Origin: Cupriavidus pauculus
GTDB lineage: Bacteria; Pseudomonadota; Gammaproteobacteria; Burkholderiales; Burkholderiaceae
Assembly: GCF_002858765.1 (NCBI RefSeq)
Contig: NZ_PJRP01000010.1
Coordinates: forward strand, 124,001 to 188,000
Direction of reading: 5' to 3'
DNA length: 64,000 nucleotides
Every line of letters begins with the position of its first letter. The stretch's first letter is position 1. The notes under the pieces were generated by a model. The model was not told the origin of the DNA, ran no database searches, and saw only the letters and a program-made list of their open reading frames with translations. Below are positions 25,924 through 35,066 of the stretch, one piece after another. The translations under genes and the position numbers were made by a program.

Positions 25924-26102
25924 GGCGGCACTCCTTCACAAATGAAAAACGTGCCACCAGCGTATCGGCGCGCCCGCCAGGCCAACAGGCACAAGCGTTT
26001 GCGCCCCCGACCAGAACAGATGCGAAACTTTGGCGCTGTTACGATACAGCGGCGTACCATCTGTATCTGTTCCAACCGTCGCGCACGCGCGATGATGCCG
26101 CC

Positions 26103-27584
26103 ATGTCTATCGTTGCCTCAGCGGTTGCCCCCGCCGCCCGCCCCACCCCACCGTCTTCGTCCGGCCCGCTCTACCAGCAGCTGGCGGGCCACTATCGCCA
26201 GGCGATCTCGGCGGGCACGCTGGTGCCTGGCGATCGCATGCCGTCGGTGCGGGCGTTGATGGGGCTGCACGCCGTGAGCCTGTCCACCGCGCTGCAGGCG
26301 TGCCGCGAACTGGAAGCCGCGGGCCTGCTCGAAGCGCGGCCCCGTTCGGGCTACTTCGTCTGCGCGCCGGCGCAGCCGGCCCTGGCACCCATCGAGGAGC
26401 CCGTGCCCGGCCTGCCGGACCCCGCGCAGTACGTGGGCATCCACCAGCGTATTTCGGCCATCCTGGCGCGTAGCAAGCAGCACCGGATCAACCTTGGCGG
26501 CGCCTGTGGGGCGCCCGAGCTGTACCCGACCGATGCGCTGCGCAACGCCGCCGTGCGCGCCTTGCGCCGCTACCCGGAACTGTTCGGCACGTCGGTCGAG
26601 TCCGATGGCCACCCGGCCTTTCGGGCCGCGCTGGCGCGTCACGCGCTGCGGTCGCGCATCAGCGTGTCGCCCGAGGAAATCGTGGTCACGCACGGCGCCA
26701 CCGAGGCGCTGACCTTGGCCCTGCGCGCGGTGGCCGGCCCCGGCGATGTCATCGCCGTGGAATCACCTACCTATTACGGTCTGTTGCAGATCCTGGAAAG
26801 CCTGGGCATGCGAGCGCTGGAGATCCCGTGCAGCCCGCAGACCGGCATCTCGCTCGAGGCGCTGGAACTGGCCGCCCAGACCTACGCCAATATCAAGGCC
26901 GTTTGCGTGGTGCCGAACCTGCAGAATCCGCTCGGATGCGTCATGCCCGACGCGCACAAGCAGCGGCTGGTGGCGTGGTGTGCCGCACGCGGCCTCGCCA
27001 TGATCGAGGACGACTGCTGCTCGGCCACGTTCGACGACGATGCGCCGCTGTCGGCAGCCAAGTCGTGGGACACCACTGGCACGGTGATCCATTGCGCGTC
27101 GCTGCACAAGGTGCTGGCCCCCGGCATGCGGCTGGGCTGGATCACCGCCGGCAAGTGGCAGGCCCGCGTGGAGATGCTGAAGTTCGGCCTGTCGCGGCCC
27201 AACGAGACACTGGCCCAGATCGCGGTGGCCGAGTACATGGGCACCGGCGCCTTCGACCGCCACCTGCGGCGGCTGCGCACCCAGTTGCGCGTGCAGCGCG
27301 AATGGGTAGCGCAGAAGGTGGCCACCACCTTCCCGGCCGGCACGCGGCTCACGCTGCCGCGCGGCGGCCTGCACCTGTGGGTGGAAATGCCCGGCGGCGT
27401 GTCGTCCGAGGCGGTGTTCGAGCAGGTGCTGGGCGACGGCATCCGCGTGATGCCGGGCGCCATGTTCTCGAACTCGAACCGGTTCAACCATTTCCTGCGG
27501 CTGAACTGCGGCAACCTGCGGACGCCGGAACTCGAACGTGCGCTCGACACCGTGGCCGCGGCGGCACGCAGGCTGGCTGGCTGA
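26103..27584 (+). CDS. MocR-type transcriptional regulator (GntR HTH fused to aminotransferase fold)
   Basis: A 493-residue two-domain regulator. Residues about 20-90 are a GntR winged helix (AISAGTLVPGDRMPSVRALM), followed by a linker and a class I aminotransferase domain. Lys336 in CASLHKVLAPGMRLGW is the PLP-binding lysine, and VVPNLQNPLG and EDDCCSATF are family blocks. The start at 26103 follows a divergent promoter shared with the DUF2917-like gene. MocR proteins usually control a neighbouring vitamin B6- or amino-acid-related gene; the target is not evident here. Confidence 0.92.
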   Translation: MSIVASAVAPAARPTPPSSSGPLYQQLAGHYRQAISAGTLVPGDRMPSVRALMGLHAVSLSTALQACRELEAAGLLEARPRSGYFVCAPAQPALAPIEEPVPGLPDPAQYVGIHQRISAILARSKQHRINLGGACGAPELYPTDALRNAAVRALRRYPELFGTSVESDGHPAFRAALARHALRSRISVSPEEIVVTHGATEALTLALRAVAGPGDVIAVESPTYYGLLQILESLGMRALEIPCSPQTGISLEALELAAQTYANIKAVCVVPNLQNPLGCVMPDAHKQRLVAWCAARGLAMIEDDCCSATFDDDAPLSAAKSWDTTGTVIHCASLHKVLAPGMRLGWITAGKWQARVEMLKFGLSRPNETLAQIAVAEYMGTGAFDRHLRRLRTQLRVQREWVAQKVATTFPAGTRLTLPRGGLHLWVEMPGGVSSEAVFEQVLGDGIRVMPGAMFSNSNRFNHFLRLNCGNLRTPELERALDTVAAAARRLAG

Positions 27585-27746
27585 CTGGCGCCGGAAGCTG
27601 GCGGGATCCCCAGCCGGCGTGTGGCGTACACGGACCACACCGCACCCCAGCCACATCGTCGTTTCCTTAGATTTCTCCCCACAAGCGGCGCGCGCTCGCC
27701 TATCCTAGTGCGCGGTACGCCATCCATCACAAAAAGGGAGAACAAC

Positions 27747-29240
27747 TTGGGGCACGCAACCGCCGCCGCGCGGCTCGACAACGACGATCAGACCCTGTTC
27801 CAGCTGGCGCCCGTGTCGCTCTGGCTGGAAGACTTCAGCGCGGTGCGCCAGGCGTTTGAACAACTGCGAGCCGATGGCGTGACCGACCTGCGCCGCCACC
27901 TGCGCGACAACCCCGCCGAAGTGGCGCGCTGCTCGGCGCTGATCCGCGTGCTGGACGTGAACCAGCGCACGCTGGACCTGTTCCGCGCCGGCGATGTAGC
28001 CGACCTGGTGGCCAACCTCGACAGCGTCTTCCGCGACGACATGTTCGACCAGCACGTGGAAGAACTGGGCCAGCTCTGGGACGGCGGCAACCATTTTTCC
28101 AGCCAGACCGTCAACTACACGCTGGACGGCGAACGGCTCGACATCCGCCTGGAAGCCACGGTGATGCCCGGCCACGAGACCGACTGGTCGCGCGTGCTGC
28201 TGTCGATCGAGGACATCACGGCCCGCGTGCGCACCGAGCGCGACCTGCGCCGCGCCCAGCAGTATGCGGTCGGCCTGTTCGAGCATTCGCCCGTGTCGCT
28301 GTGGGTGGAGGACTTCAGCGCCGTCAAGATGCTGCTGGACGAAGTGCGCGCGGCCGGCATCACGGATTTCCGTACCTTCCTGAACGTGCATCCCGATTTT
28401 GTGTCGCGCTGCATGCAGGAAATCCGCGTGCTCGACGTGAACCAGCAGACGCTGACGATATTCGGCGCGCCGAGCAAGGAAATCCTGCTGTCCCGCCTGG
28501 GTGACGTGTTCCGCGACGACATGCGCATCCACTTTGCCGAGCAGCTGATCGACCTGTGGCACGAAAAGCTCTGGCAGCAACGCGAGGTCATCAACTACGC
28601 GCTGGATGGCCGCTCCGTGGACGTCTTCATGCAGTGGTCGGTGTTTCCGGGCCACGAGAACGACTGGGACCAGGTGCTGGTGTCGCTGACCGACATCACC
28701 GCGCGCAAGAAGGCCGAGGCCTATGTGGAATTCCTGGGCAAGCACGACGTGCTGACCAAGCTCTACAACCGCGCCTATTACGAGGACGAACTGGCGCGCC
28801 TGGGCCGCAAGGGCCCGTGGCCGGTCAGCGTGGTCGCCGTCGACCTGAACGGCCTGAAGTCGATCAACGACCAGTTTGGCCACGGCGATGGCGATGCGCT
28901 GCTGCGCCGCACGGGCGAGGTGCTGAAGAAGGCCGTGGGCGAGCAGGCGTGCGTGGCGCGCATTGGCGGCGACGAGTTCATGGTGCTGCTGCCGGGCCGC
29001 GACGAGCGCGGTGCGGCAACCGTGGTCGAGCAGATCCAGGAAGTGGTGGGCCTGAACAACCAGTTCTATCCTGGCGCGCGGCTGTCGTTCTCGATTGGCG
29101 CGGCCACCTGCACCCAGGGCGACCGGCTGACCGACACGGTGAAGCTGGCCGACCATCGCATGTACGAGGCCAAGCGGGCGCACTACGAGGAACTGGGCAA
29201 CGAGCGGCGGCAGCGGGAATCCGATCGCGCCGACGGCTGA
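27747..29240 (+). CDS. Diguanylate cyclase with two tandem PAS-like domains
   Basis: A 497-residue cytoplasmic protein. Two homologous PAS-like units (about residues 12-160 and 175-325), each beginning with the same PVSLW-EDFSAV motif, point to an internal duplication. The GGDEF domain follows with GGDEF at residues 407-411, so it should make c-di-GMP. The RxxD inhibitory site is absent (GEQA in its place). The start is a TTG at 27747 with AAGGGAG eight bases upstream. No membrane segment is visible, so the signal is probably intracellular. Confidence 0.92.
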   Translation: MGHATAAARLDNDDQTLFQLAPVSLWLEDFSAVRQAFEQLRADGVTDLRRHLRDNPAEVARCSALIRVLDVNQRTLDLFRAGDVADLVANLDSVFRDDMFDQHVEELGQLWDGGNHFSSQTVNYTLDGERLDIRLEATVMPGHETDWSRVLLSIEDITARVRTERDLRRAQQYAVGLFEHSPVSLWVEDFSAVKMLLDEVRAAGITDFRTFLNVHPDFVSRCMQEIRVLDVNQQTLTIFGAPSKEILLSRLGDVFRDDMRIHFAEQLIDLWHEKLWQQREVINYALDGRSVDVFMQWSVFPGHENDWDQVLVSLTDITARKKAEAYVEFLGKHDVLTKLYNRAYYEDELARLGRKGPWPVSVVAVDLNGLKSINDQFGHGDGDALLRRTGEVLKKAVGEQACVARIGGDEFMVLLPGRDERGAATVVEQIQEVVGLNNQFYPGARLSFSIGAATCTQGDRLTDTVKLADHRMYEAKRAHYEELGNERRQRESDRADG

Positions 29241-29265
29241 CGGCTGAGGACGGAAATCGTGGACG

Positions 29266-29300
29266 AAAAAAAAACCGGCAGGTGACTGCCGGTTTTTTTG
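29266..29300. terminator. Bidirectional terminator
   Basis: The stem AAACCGGCAG/CTGCCGGTTT with a GTGA loop is flanked by A- and T-runs. It lies between the convergent cyclase and lpxO genes. Confidence 0.92.
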
Positions 29301-29344
29301 TTTGCCACGCTGCCGCCCGATCAGGGGATCGGGGGTTCAGCGGA

Positions 29345-30247
29345 TCACAGGAACACGATCAGCGCCACGCCGCCGATGATCAGGCCGAACTTGGTCACGT
29401 AGTACGCACTCTTGTTCCAGGCCTTGAAGCGACGGCGATACTGGCCGCCCAGCCACACGAAGCGGAACAGCTTGTTGATCGCGCCAGTCTGGTCGTTTTC
29501 GTCGTTCGGCGAGCTGGCAGCCGTCATCACCTTGCGGCCCATCCAGTGGTTGACCGCCGCGGCCCAGCGATAGCGCATCGGACGCTCGATATCGCAGAAC
29601 AGGATCAGGCGGTCTGTCTCGCTCTTGTTCTCGGCCCAGTGCAGATAGGTCTCATCGAACACTACGCCCTGGCCGTCGCGCCAGCTGTGGCGCTCGCCGT
29701 CCACTTCGATGAAGCAGCGGTCGTCGTTCGGCGTGGACAGGCCCAGGTGGTAACGCAGCGAACCGGCGAACGGATCGCGGTGCGGATTGAGCTTGCCGCC
29801 CGGCGGCAGTTCGGCAAACATCGCCGCCTTGACCGACGGCATCTCGCGCAGCAGCGCCACGGTGTTCGGGCACAGCGTTTCGGCCGACGGATGCTGGGCC
29901 TCGTACCACTTCAGGTAGAACCGCTTCCAGCCATACTTGAAGAACGAGTTGAAGCCTGCGTCATCGTTCTTGTCGGCAGCCTTGATCTTGCGCATCGCGA
30001 CCAGGGCCAGGCCCTCATCGCGAATCTGCGGCCACGCGGCACGCAGTTTCTCCAGTTCAGGAAAACGGTCGATACCGATGTACGGCGTGCGCGGCACGCC
30101 CGAGAACATGTACATGAAGCAATTGACCGGCGCCACCAGTGCCGAATGGTCAAGCACCTGGCGCATGAACGGCAGCCTGACCTTGCCGCGGAAATGCACA
30201 TACAGGATCGCCCCCACGTAGGCGGCGACGATTATCCATTTGATCAC
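29345..30247 (-). CDS. lpxO: LpxO-like Fe(II)/2-oxoglutarate-dependent lipid A hydroxylase
   Basis: A 300-residue aspartyl/asparaginyl beta-hydroxylase family protein. A membrane helix opens the protein (IIVAAYVGAILYVHF) and another closes it (GLIIGGVALIVFL), as in LpxO. The iron ligands are in NPHRDPFAG (HxD type) and DETYLHWAEN (distal His), with a 2-oxoglutarate-binding Arg after it. The enzyme hydroxylates a secondary acyl chain of lipid A at the inner membrane. The length matches LpxO. Confidence 0.9.
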   Translation of the reverse strand: MIKWIIVAAYVGAILYVHFRGKVRLPFMRQVLDHSALVAPVNCFMYMFSGVPRTPYIGIDRFPELEKLRAAWPQIRDEGLALVAMRKIKAADKNDDAGFNSFFKYGWKRFYLKWYEAQHPSAETLCPNTVALLREMPSVKAAMFAELPPGGKLNPHRDPFAGSLRYHLGLSTPNDDRCFIEVDGERHSWRDGQGVVFDETYLHWAENKSETDRLILFCDIERPMRYRWAAAVNHWMGRKVMTAASSPNDENDQTGAINKLFRFVWLGGQYRRRFKAWNKSAYYVTKFGLIIGGVALIVFL

Positions 30248-30392
30248 CCGACATCCCTCCAGGACAAACCCCGCCCCCGGCGTGACCGGATGGCCGTCAG
30301 CGACGGCATGGGAGCGGAAAACGCGCTATTTTAGCCAAACAGCGACGCTCACGCATCGTGTGATGCATGAGCCTCACCAAAGGCGGGCGCGT

Positions 30393-30704
30393 TCAGGGCT
30401 TGCCGCGCGACTGCCGGGCAATGCGGTCAATCAGCACGCGGGCATCCTCCGCCTTGCCCTGCAGGGTCAGAAGCCGGGCATTGAGCACGATGTTTTCCAG
30501 CACCAGCTTGGCCGTCGACGCCCAGAGCGTGGCCAGCAGCGCCTCCTGCGACAGGCCCGAAGTCTCCAGTTCGGTGGAGCGCTCGGCAATGATCTTGCAG
30601 GCCAGGGCGCGCAACTTCTCGTCATCGAAGGGCAGGTTCGCGTAGTCGATGGGATCGGCCTTTTCCACCTCCACCATCAGTTGCAGCAGCATATCTTCGG
30701 TCAT
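30393..30704 (-). CDS. Hypothetical small helical protein
   Basis: A 103-residue acidic, helical protein. AGGAG lies seven bases before the ATG at 30704, which is preferred over a GTG six bases upstream. No domain is recognised. It sits between lpxO and the DUF2252 gene on the same strand. Confidence 0.75.
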   Translation of the reverse strand: MTEDMLLQLMVEVEKADPIDYANLPFDDEKLRALACKIIAERSTELETSGLSQEALLATLWASTAKLVLENIVLNARLLTLQGKAEDARVLIDRIARQSRGKP

Positions 30705-30748
30705 CGGCACACTCCTGGGGGCTTGGGGATTCGGTCAGTCAGTCACGG

Positions 30749-32161
30749 TCATACGCGGAAGTCGGCGGCCATGTCGGCATCGGTGCGCGCCTCGAGCCGG
30801 CCCGAGCGGCACGCCTTGACGAAGGCGTCGTAGTCGCGCTCCACCTGGTCGGCATAGGCGTTGGAATAGGCAACCAGGGATTCGGCCATGCGGTCGTTGC
30901 TGCCCAGGTAGCCGCTGACCTCCGCCGCCAGCCCGCCGGCCTTGGCATGGGCACGCGCGAGGACCCACCCGCACACGCGGGCATAGGCCGACAGCACGTT
31001 GACGTCCATCAGTTCGATGTCGGCCGAAAACTTCATGTCGCGCAACTGCCGGATATAGAAATGGCGCGCAAACGGCCCCTTCGACCAGCCCAGGAAGAGA
31101 TCGCTGGCGGCCTGCATCAGGCGCTGCCCCTCCACCACGCGGCGCCCTTCGTGCGAAACCGCCGCCGACTTGAAATAGCGCGCCACCACCGACTTGGTGG
31201 CCTCCTTGACCTGGAGGAACAGCGGCTTGCCATGGCTATCGATCATCAACTGGATCAGACAGCGCGTGCCGACGCTGCCTACGCCCACCACCTTGAAGGC
31301 CATGTCGTGCAGCTTGAAGTGCGACAACAGTTCGCGGCGGTCGCGGGCCAGCGTGGAAACATAATCGCTAAAGCACTTCTCGACGATTTCGCGCGGATTG
31401 TCGACGGCAAGCCAGTCATCCTTGGCATTGAACAGCGTCTGCGCCCCGCGCACGTGGAACACGGCGGGCGGCGCGTCAAGAATGCGCCAGCGTTCGCCAT
31501 CGTGTTCGGAAAGCTTCGGCAGCAGGGTTTCATGCGTGCGCTCCGCCGCGCGCTCCATGGCACGCCGGACCCGCTTCTGGATATCGGGATCGTCCGTGCT
31601 GTCCAGCAGGCGCTCGAACGTGATGCGGTCGTACCAGGTCTCCAGGATGCCCATCTCCGCATACTCGGCCATGCGCTCGCGGTAGCTGGTGACCACCTCG
31701 AAGACGAGGTGGTCGGCGGCCTCGGTGCCATGGCGCAGATGGCGCGCCGCCACCACGAAGCTGGCGGTCAGACGCTTCAGGTCCCATTCCCATGGGCCTG
31801 GACTGGTTTCATCGAAATCATTGACGTCGAACAGCAGCGCGCGCTCTGGCGTAGCGAATCCGCCAAAATTCGACAGGTGGCAATCGCCGCAGATCTGGTG
31901 GATCAACCCCGTGTTGGAGGTGCCGGCCAGGTCATGTGCCTGGATGATGGCGCTGCCACGATAGAACGTGAAAGGCGACGCGATCATGCGCCCGTAGCGC
32001 AGGGGGATCAGGCGCTCTACCCGCCCGGCGCTGCTTTCCTGCAGCAGGCGAACCGGGTCGCGATCGACATTGCCGATCGACTCATGCGCGCGGCGCGGCA
32101 CCTTCTGTCGCAACGCCCTGCCATGCTCCAATCGCTTTTCCAGCTCTGCCACGTTTTCCAC
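30749..32161 (-). CDS. DUF2252 family protein
   Basis: A protein of about 470 residues with DUF2252 hallmarks: RMIASPFTFYRGSA, GDCHLSNFGGFATPE, FDVNDFDETSPGPWEWDLKR and HGRRVVEGQRLMQAASD-like blocks. The fold resembles aminoglycoside-phosphotransferase-like kinases, with HLSNFG and DVNDFDE in catalytic-loop positions. The substrate is unknown. The start is taken as the GTG at 32161 with GGAGG five bases upstream; a GTG at 32173 is the alternative. Confidence 0.87.
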   Translation of the reverse strand: MENVAELEKRLEHGRALRQKVPRRAHESIGNVDRDPVRLLQESSAGRVERLIPLRYGRMIASPFTFYRGSAIIQAHDLAGTSNTGLIHQICGDCHLSNFGGFATPERALLFDVNDFDETSPGPWEWDLKRLTASFVVAARHLRHGTEAADHLVFEVVTSYRERMAEYAEMGILETWYDRITFERLLDSTDDPDIQKRVRRAMERAAERTHETLLPKLSEHDGERWRILDAPPAVFHVRGAQTLFNAKDDWLAVDNPREIVEKCFSDYVSTLARDRRELLSHFKLHDMAFKVVGVGSVGTRCLIQLMIDSHGKPLFLQVKEATKSVVARYFKSAAVSHEGRRVVEGQRLMQAASDLFLGWSKGPFARHFYIRQLRDMKFSADIELMDVNVLSAYARVCGWVLARAHAKAGGLAAEVSGYLGSNDRMAESLVAYSNAYADQVERDYDAFVKACRSGRLEARTDADMAADFRV

Positions 32162-32417
32162 ACTTGCCTCCACGCCCAGCGGGCCCAGGACAACGTTAGA
32201 TTTTGTGCAGCATATGCAACCACGCTAAGACAACCGCAACAGCTTGTCAATTTGACACCGTACATGGCCGAAAGCGACGTCTACGCCATCATGCAGCGCC
32301 TTCATCACATGTGAGCGTGCGCGGAGAGAAAATCAGACGCGAGCCTACAAAACCGTCACAACTATCCGTGTAAGCTGTGGTCTCAATTTCGCATCGCCAA
32401 CGAGAAGAGCAGCATTC

Positions 32418-32708
32418 ATGACCAAGCGATTTCTTGCTGCCATGCGTCAATACGTGTGGTTCAAAGGGGTAAAGCACCATGTGGTCCAGGGCGTCGAAGC
32501 ACTGGCCGACCTGCTGAAATCCCCGTCTGTCGCGGCCCGTGCAGTGGCCGCCATCGTGTCCGAAACCGAACACGGCGTGCAGGTATGGGTATCCTATTTC
32601 GGCAAGCCGATGGACCCGCATACCAACTACGTTCTGTGGCCGACCCGCGCGCTGAAACCCGCGCGACGACGCATCGTGGCGCCGCCGCAGTTGCCGCCGC
32701 GCTTTTAA
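32418..32708 (+). CDS. Small hypothetical protein
   Basis: A 96-residue basic protein (MTKRFLAAMRQYVWFKGVKHHV...) with a weak GAGAAG ribosome site. It has a Pro/Arg-rich C-terminus and no known domain. Confidence 0.65.
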   Translation: MTKRFLAAMRQYVWFKGVKHHVVQGVEALADLLKSPSVAARAVAAIVSETEHGVQVWVSYFGKPMDPHTNYVLWPTRALKPARRRIVAPPQLPPRF

Positions 32709-32777
32709 GCCGCGCCGGTCGAGGACCCCTTCCGATATTCCGATTTCAGTGTTTTCGTTGCACGCCAAGGAGCCGCC

Positions 32778-33041
32778 ATGCCCGAACCGCAACATGATGA
32801 AGCACTGGTCAACACCTTTCTGGAGCGCGTGTCGGCCTTGTCCGTCAGCGCTTTCGACGGCGCCGACGTGAACCAGGAACTGACACAGGTGATGAACGAG
32901 GCCGCGCGCGCATGCGGCGCAGGTGGCAATCTTGCCGTCCTCACATCCCGACTCAAGGCGCGCGCCGAAGCTGCCGACCGCGAAGGCCAGCCGCAAGTAC
33001 GCGATACGTTCGTTCGCGCTGCGTCGTTGATCAAGAGCTGA
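32778..33041 (+). CDS. Small hypothetical protein
   Basis: An 87-residue, mainly helical protein with AAGGAG before the ATG. No family was recognised. A terminator follows at 33117. Confidence 0.72.
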   Translation: MPEPQHDEALVNTFLERVSALSVSAFDGADVNQELTQVMNEAARACGAGGNLAVLTSRLKARAEAADREGQPQVRDTFVRAASLIKS

Positions 33042-33116
33042 TTTTCTGGCTGTCCATGGGGGCCGCGTTGAACGGGCCTGGACTGCGAGAGAAGAAGACT
33101 GTGGAAGGCAGAAAAA

Positions 33117-33149
33117 CAAAAGGGCTACACATCATGTGTAGCCCTTTTG
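33117..33149. terminator. Bidirectional terminator before tRNA-fMet
   Basis: A perfect 14-bp inverted repeat (33117-33130 and 33136-33149) with A/T runs. It serves the plus-strand small gene and the minus-strand tRNA. Confidence 0.92.
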
Positions 33150-33155
33150 AGTATC

Positions 33156-33232
<77 letters not shown>

Positions 33233-33245
33233 TCTGAAGAAAAAG

Positions 33246-33274
33246 ATTATGCAACAATCTGGGGCGCATGGCAA
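33246..33274 (-). promoter_or_regulatory. tRNA-fMet promoter
   Basis: On the minus strand, TTGCCA (33274-33269) and CATAAT (33251-33246) are spaced by 17 bases, 13 bases before the tRNA. Confidence 0.75.
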
Positions 33275-33348
33275 GCGTTTTATGCACCACGACGAAAAAA
33301 GCCGCTGACGGCATGCCGTGAGGCCTGCCCCAAGATCCATTGCGCAAT

Positions 33349-33594
33349 CTACGCGATACGTCGCAGCGGCTTCGCCGCGTCGACTTCCAGGTCCTTCACC
33401 GCTTGCGACACGAAGCGGTTGACGTGATCGAGCGCCTCGAGCTTGGTATCGAACGGCTGACGCGGAAACGGATTGTGACGCCCCATCAGAACCTCGCCAT
33501 CCTTGCGACGAATGATTTCGATCATGATGGCCCACTTGTCCTTGGGCAGGATGATCACTTCGTAGACGATCTTTAATCCATCGTATTCGGGCAT
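33349..33594 (-). CDS. Small hypothetical protein
   Basis: An 81-residue soluble alpha/beta protein (MPEYDGLKIVYEVIILPKDK...) with AAGGAG before the ATG. A mix of beta strands and a C-terminal helix is apparent; no family is recognised. Confidence 0.75.
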   Translation of the reverse strand: MPEYDGLKIVYEVIILPKDKWAIMIEIIRRKDGEVLMGRHNPFPRQPFDTKLEALDHVNRFVSQAVKDLEVDAAKPLRRIA

Positions 33595-33779
33595 GGCGCG
33601 CTCCTTTTTCTAACTGCTGGCGCGCACCGCGGCGCGCCTCAGTCCCAGACTAGGAGCCATCCCCCGATCCACGAATGATCTGGATCAAGTCAAAACCAAT
33701 GAAGCCGGAATCGGCCTGTGATGCGCCATTGCACGCATCGCAAGGAACTTTGCAGCAGGGCGCGGCCGGACGCCCCAGG

Positions 33780-34058
33780 CTATTGCGCCGGGCCGACCAG
33801 CTTGTCGATCAACGCATAGGCTGCCGCAAATGCCGCGACTTCCGCCGCGTGCCGCGTCGCGAAGACATGTGCGCCACTGGCAAGTCGCTCGGTGTCCCCG
33901 GCATCGGCAGGGTCCATGCCCTCTTGCGCCACGCGCACTTCGTACCCCCAAGTCTGCGTATCGCGCACGGTGCCCGCCACGGCATCGTGATTCGATGTCA
34001 CAAGCACATACGCATCCATGCCGCGATAGCCCTCCACGCGCCAGTCTTCCTGTTGCAT
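33780..34058 (-). CDS. Small hypothetical protein
   Basis: A 92-residue protein starting at the ATG at 34058, with GGAGG six bases upstream. It contains DAYVLVTSNHDAVAGT and a C-terminal helical segment. Similar unclassified small proteins occur near tRNA genes in this group; the function is unknown. Confidence 0.72.
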   Translation of the reverse strand: MQQEDWRVEGYRGMDAYVLVTSNHDAVAGTVRDTQTWGYEVRVAQEGMDPADAGDTERLASGAHVFATRHAAEVAAFAAAYALIDKLVGPAQ

Positions 34059-34220
34059 GTGTTGCCTCCGTGTGTAGCGATCAGGATTGAGGTTGGAGCC
34101 AGCCAGCGCGCAGGTGTTCCGGCCGCCCGTGCATACAGCATAGACAGCGAACATAGCGCGAAGGAAACGAAGGGAGGAAAGACGAGAGACCCGCGGAGCG
34201 ACAAGGCGGGAGAGGGAATG

Positions 34221-34254
34221 AAAAAAGGGCTTCCGTTTCCGGAAGCCCTTTTTT
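34221..34254. terminator. Terminator of tRNA-Arg
   Basis: A 15-bp perfect stem (34221-34235 with 34240-34254) with six A and six T at its ends. Confidence 0.93.
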
Positions 34255-34263
34255 CGTATAGGT

Positions 34264-34340
34264 TGGCGCGGCTGGCAGGATTCGAACCCACGACCCCTTG
34301 GTTCGTAGCCAAGTACTCTATCCAACTGAGCTACAGCCGC
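34264..34340 (-). tRNA. tRNA-Arg (anticodon ACG)
   Basis: 77 bases with encoded CCA, acceptor GCGGCTG, anticodon stem CTTGG/CCAAG and loop CTACGAA. It reads CGN codons after A34-to-inosine editing. Confidence 0.97.
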
Positions 34341-34354
34341 AACCGAGAAAAGAG

Positions 34355-34382
34355 ATTATATAGAAGTTTTCAGTTTTGTGAA
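34355..34382 (-). promoter_or_regulatory. tRNA-Arg promoter
   Basis: On the minus strand, TTCACA (34382-34377) and a perfect TATAAT (34360-34355) are spaced by 16 bases, just upstream of the tRNA. Confidence 0.78.
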
Positions 34383-34464
34383 GCCCCCTCACGCATTTTT
34401 TTCATCGGCGGGGGTCGAGGAGCGCAACTTCCTATAATTGAAGCCTCATGAAGTGATCCGGAAC

Positions 34465-35031
34465 ATGAACAAGGCATTTGTCAAAGAGTCGTCCAACGAT
34501 GACGACGAAGATCTTCCCGAAGGCGCGACCCCGCTGCCCGCCGGCACCAAGAACTACATCTCCGCCGCCGGCTACAAGCGACTGCGCGACGAACTGATGC
34601 ATCTGATCGATGTGGATCGGCCGGACATCGTGCAGATCGTGTCATGGGCGGCGTCCAACGGCGACCGCTCGGAAAACGGCGACTACCTCTATGGCAAGAA
34701 GCGCCTGCGCGAGATCGATCGCCGCATCCGCTTCCTGACACGGCGGCTCGACAAGGCCGAGGTGGTGGACCCATCGCTACAGGGCGACAACGACCAGATA
34801 TTCTTCGGCGCCACGGTCACGTACGCAAACCAGGCAGGCGAAGAGACCACGATCACGATCGTCGGCATGGACGAGGTGGATCTGGACAGCAACCACGTGA
34901 GCTGGATTTCACCGATCGCCAAGGCGCTGATCAAGGCGCGCGAGGGCGACACCGTGCCGCTGCGCACGCCGGCCGGCATCGAACAGATCGATATTCTGGA
35001 AGTGAAATACCCGGCGAAAACCGTGCAGTAG
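34465..35031 (+). CDS. greB: Transcription elongation factor GreB
   Basis: A 188-residue Gre factor that enters the RNA polymerase secondary channel and stimulates cleavage of backtracked transcripts. The N-terminal coiled coil carries the acidic tip in NGDRSENGDYLYGKKRLREIDRR, and the C-terminal domain has ISPIAKALIKAREGDTV. The TLPLY-like extra N-terminus and the wording of SWAASNGDRSENGDY fit GreB rather than GreA. A -10-like TATAAT is at 34433-34438. The start at 34465 is preferred over a frame nine codons longer. Confidence 0.94.
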   Translation: MNKAFVKESSNDDDEDLPEGATPLPAGTKNYISAAGYKRLRDELMHLIDVDRPDIVQIVSWAASNGDRSENGDYLYGKKRLREIDRRIRFLTRRLDKAEVVDPSLQGDNDQIFFGATVTYANQAGEETTITIVGMDEVDLDSNHVSWISPIAKALIKAREGDTVPLRTPAGIEQIDILEVKYPAKTVQ

Positions 35032-35066
35032 CGAAGTGGACGCCAGGATCGTTTTCCTGGCGCCTC

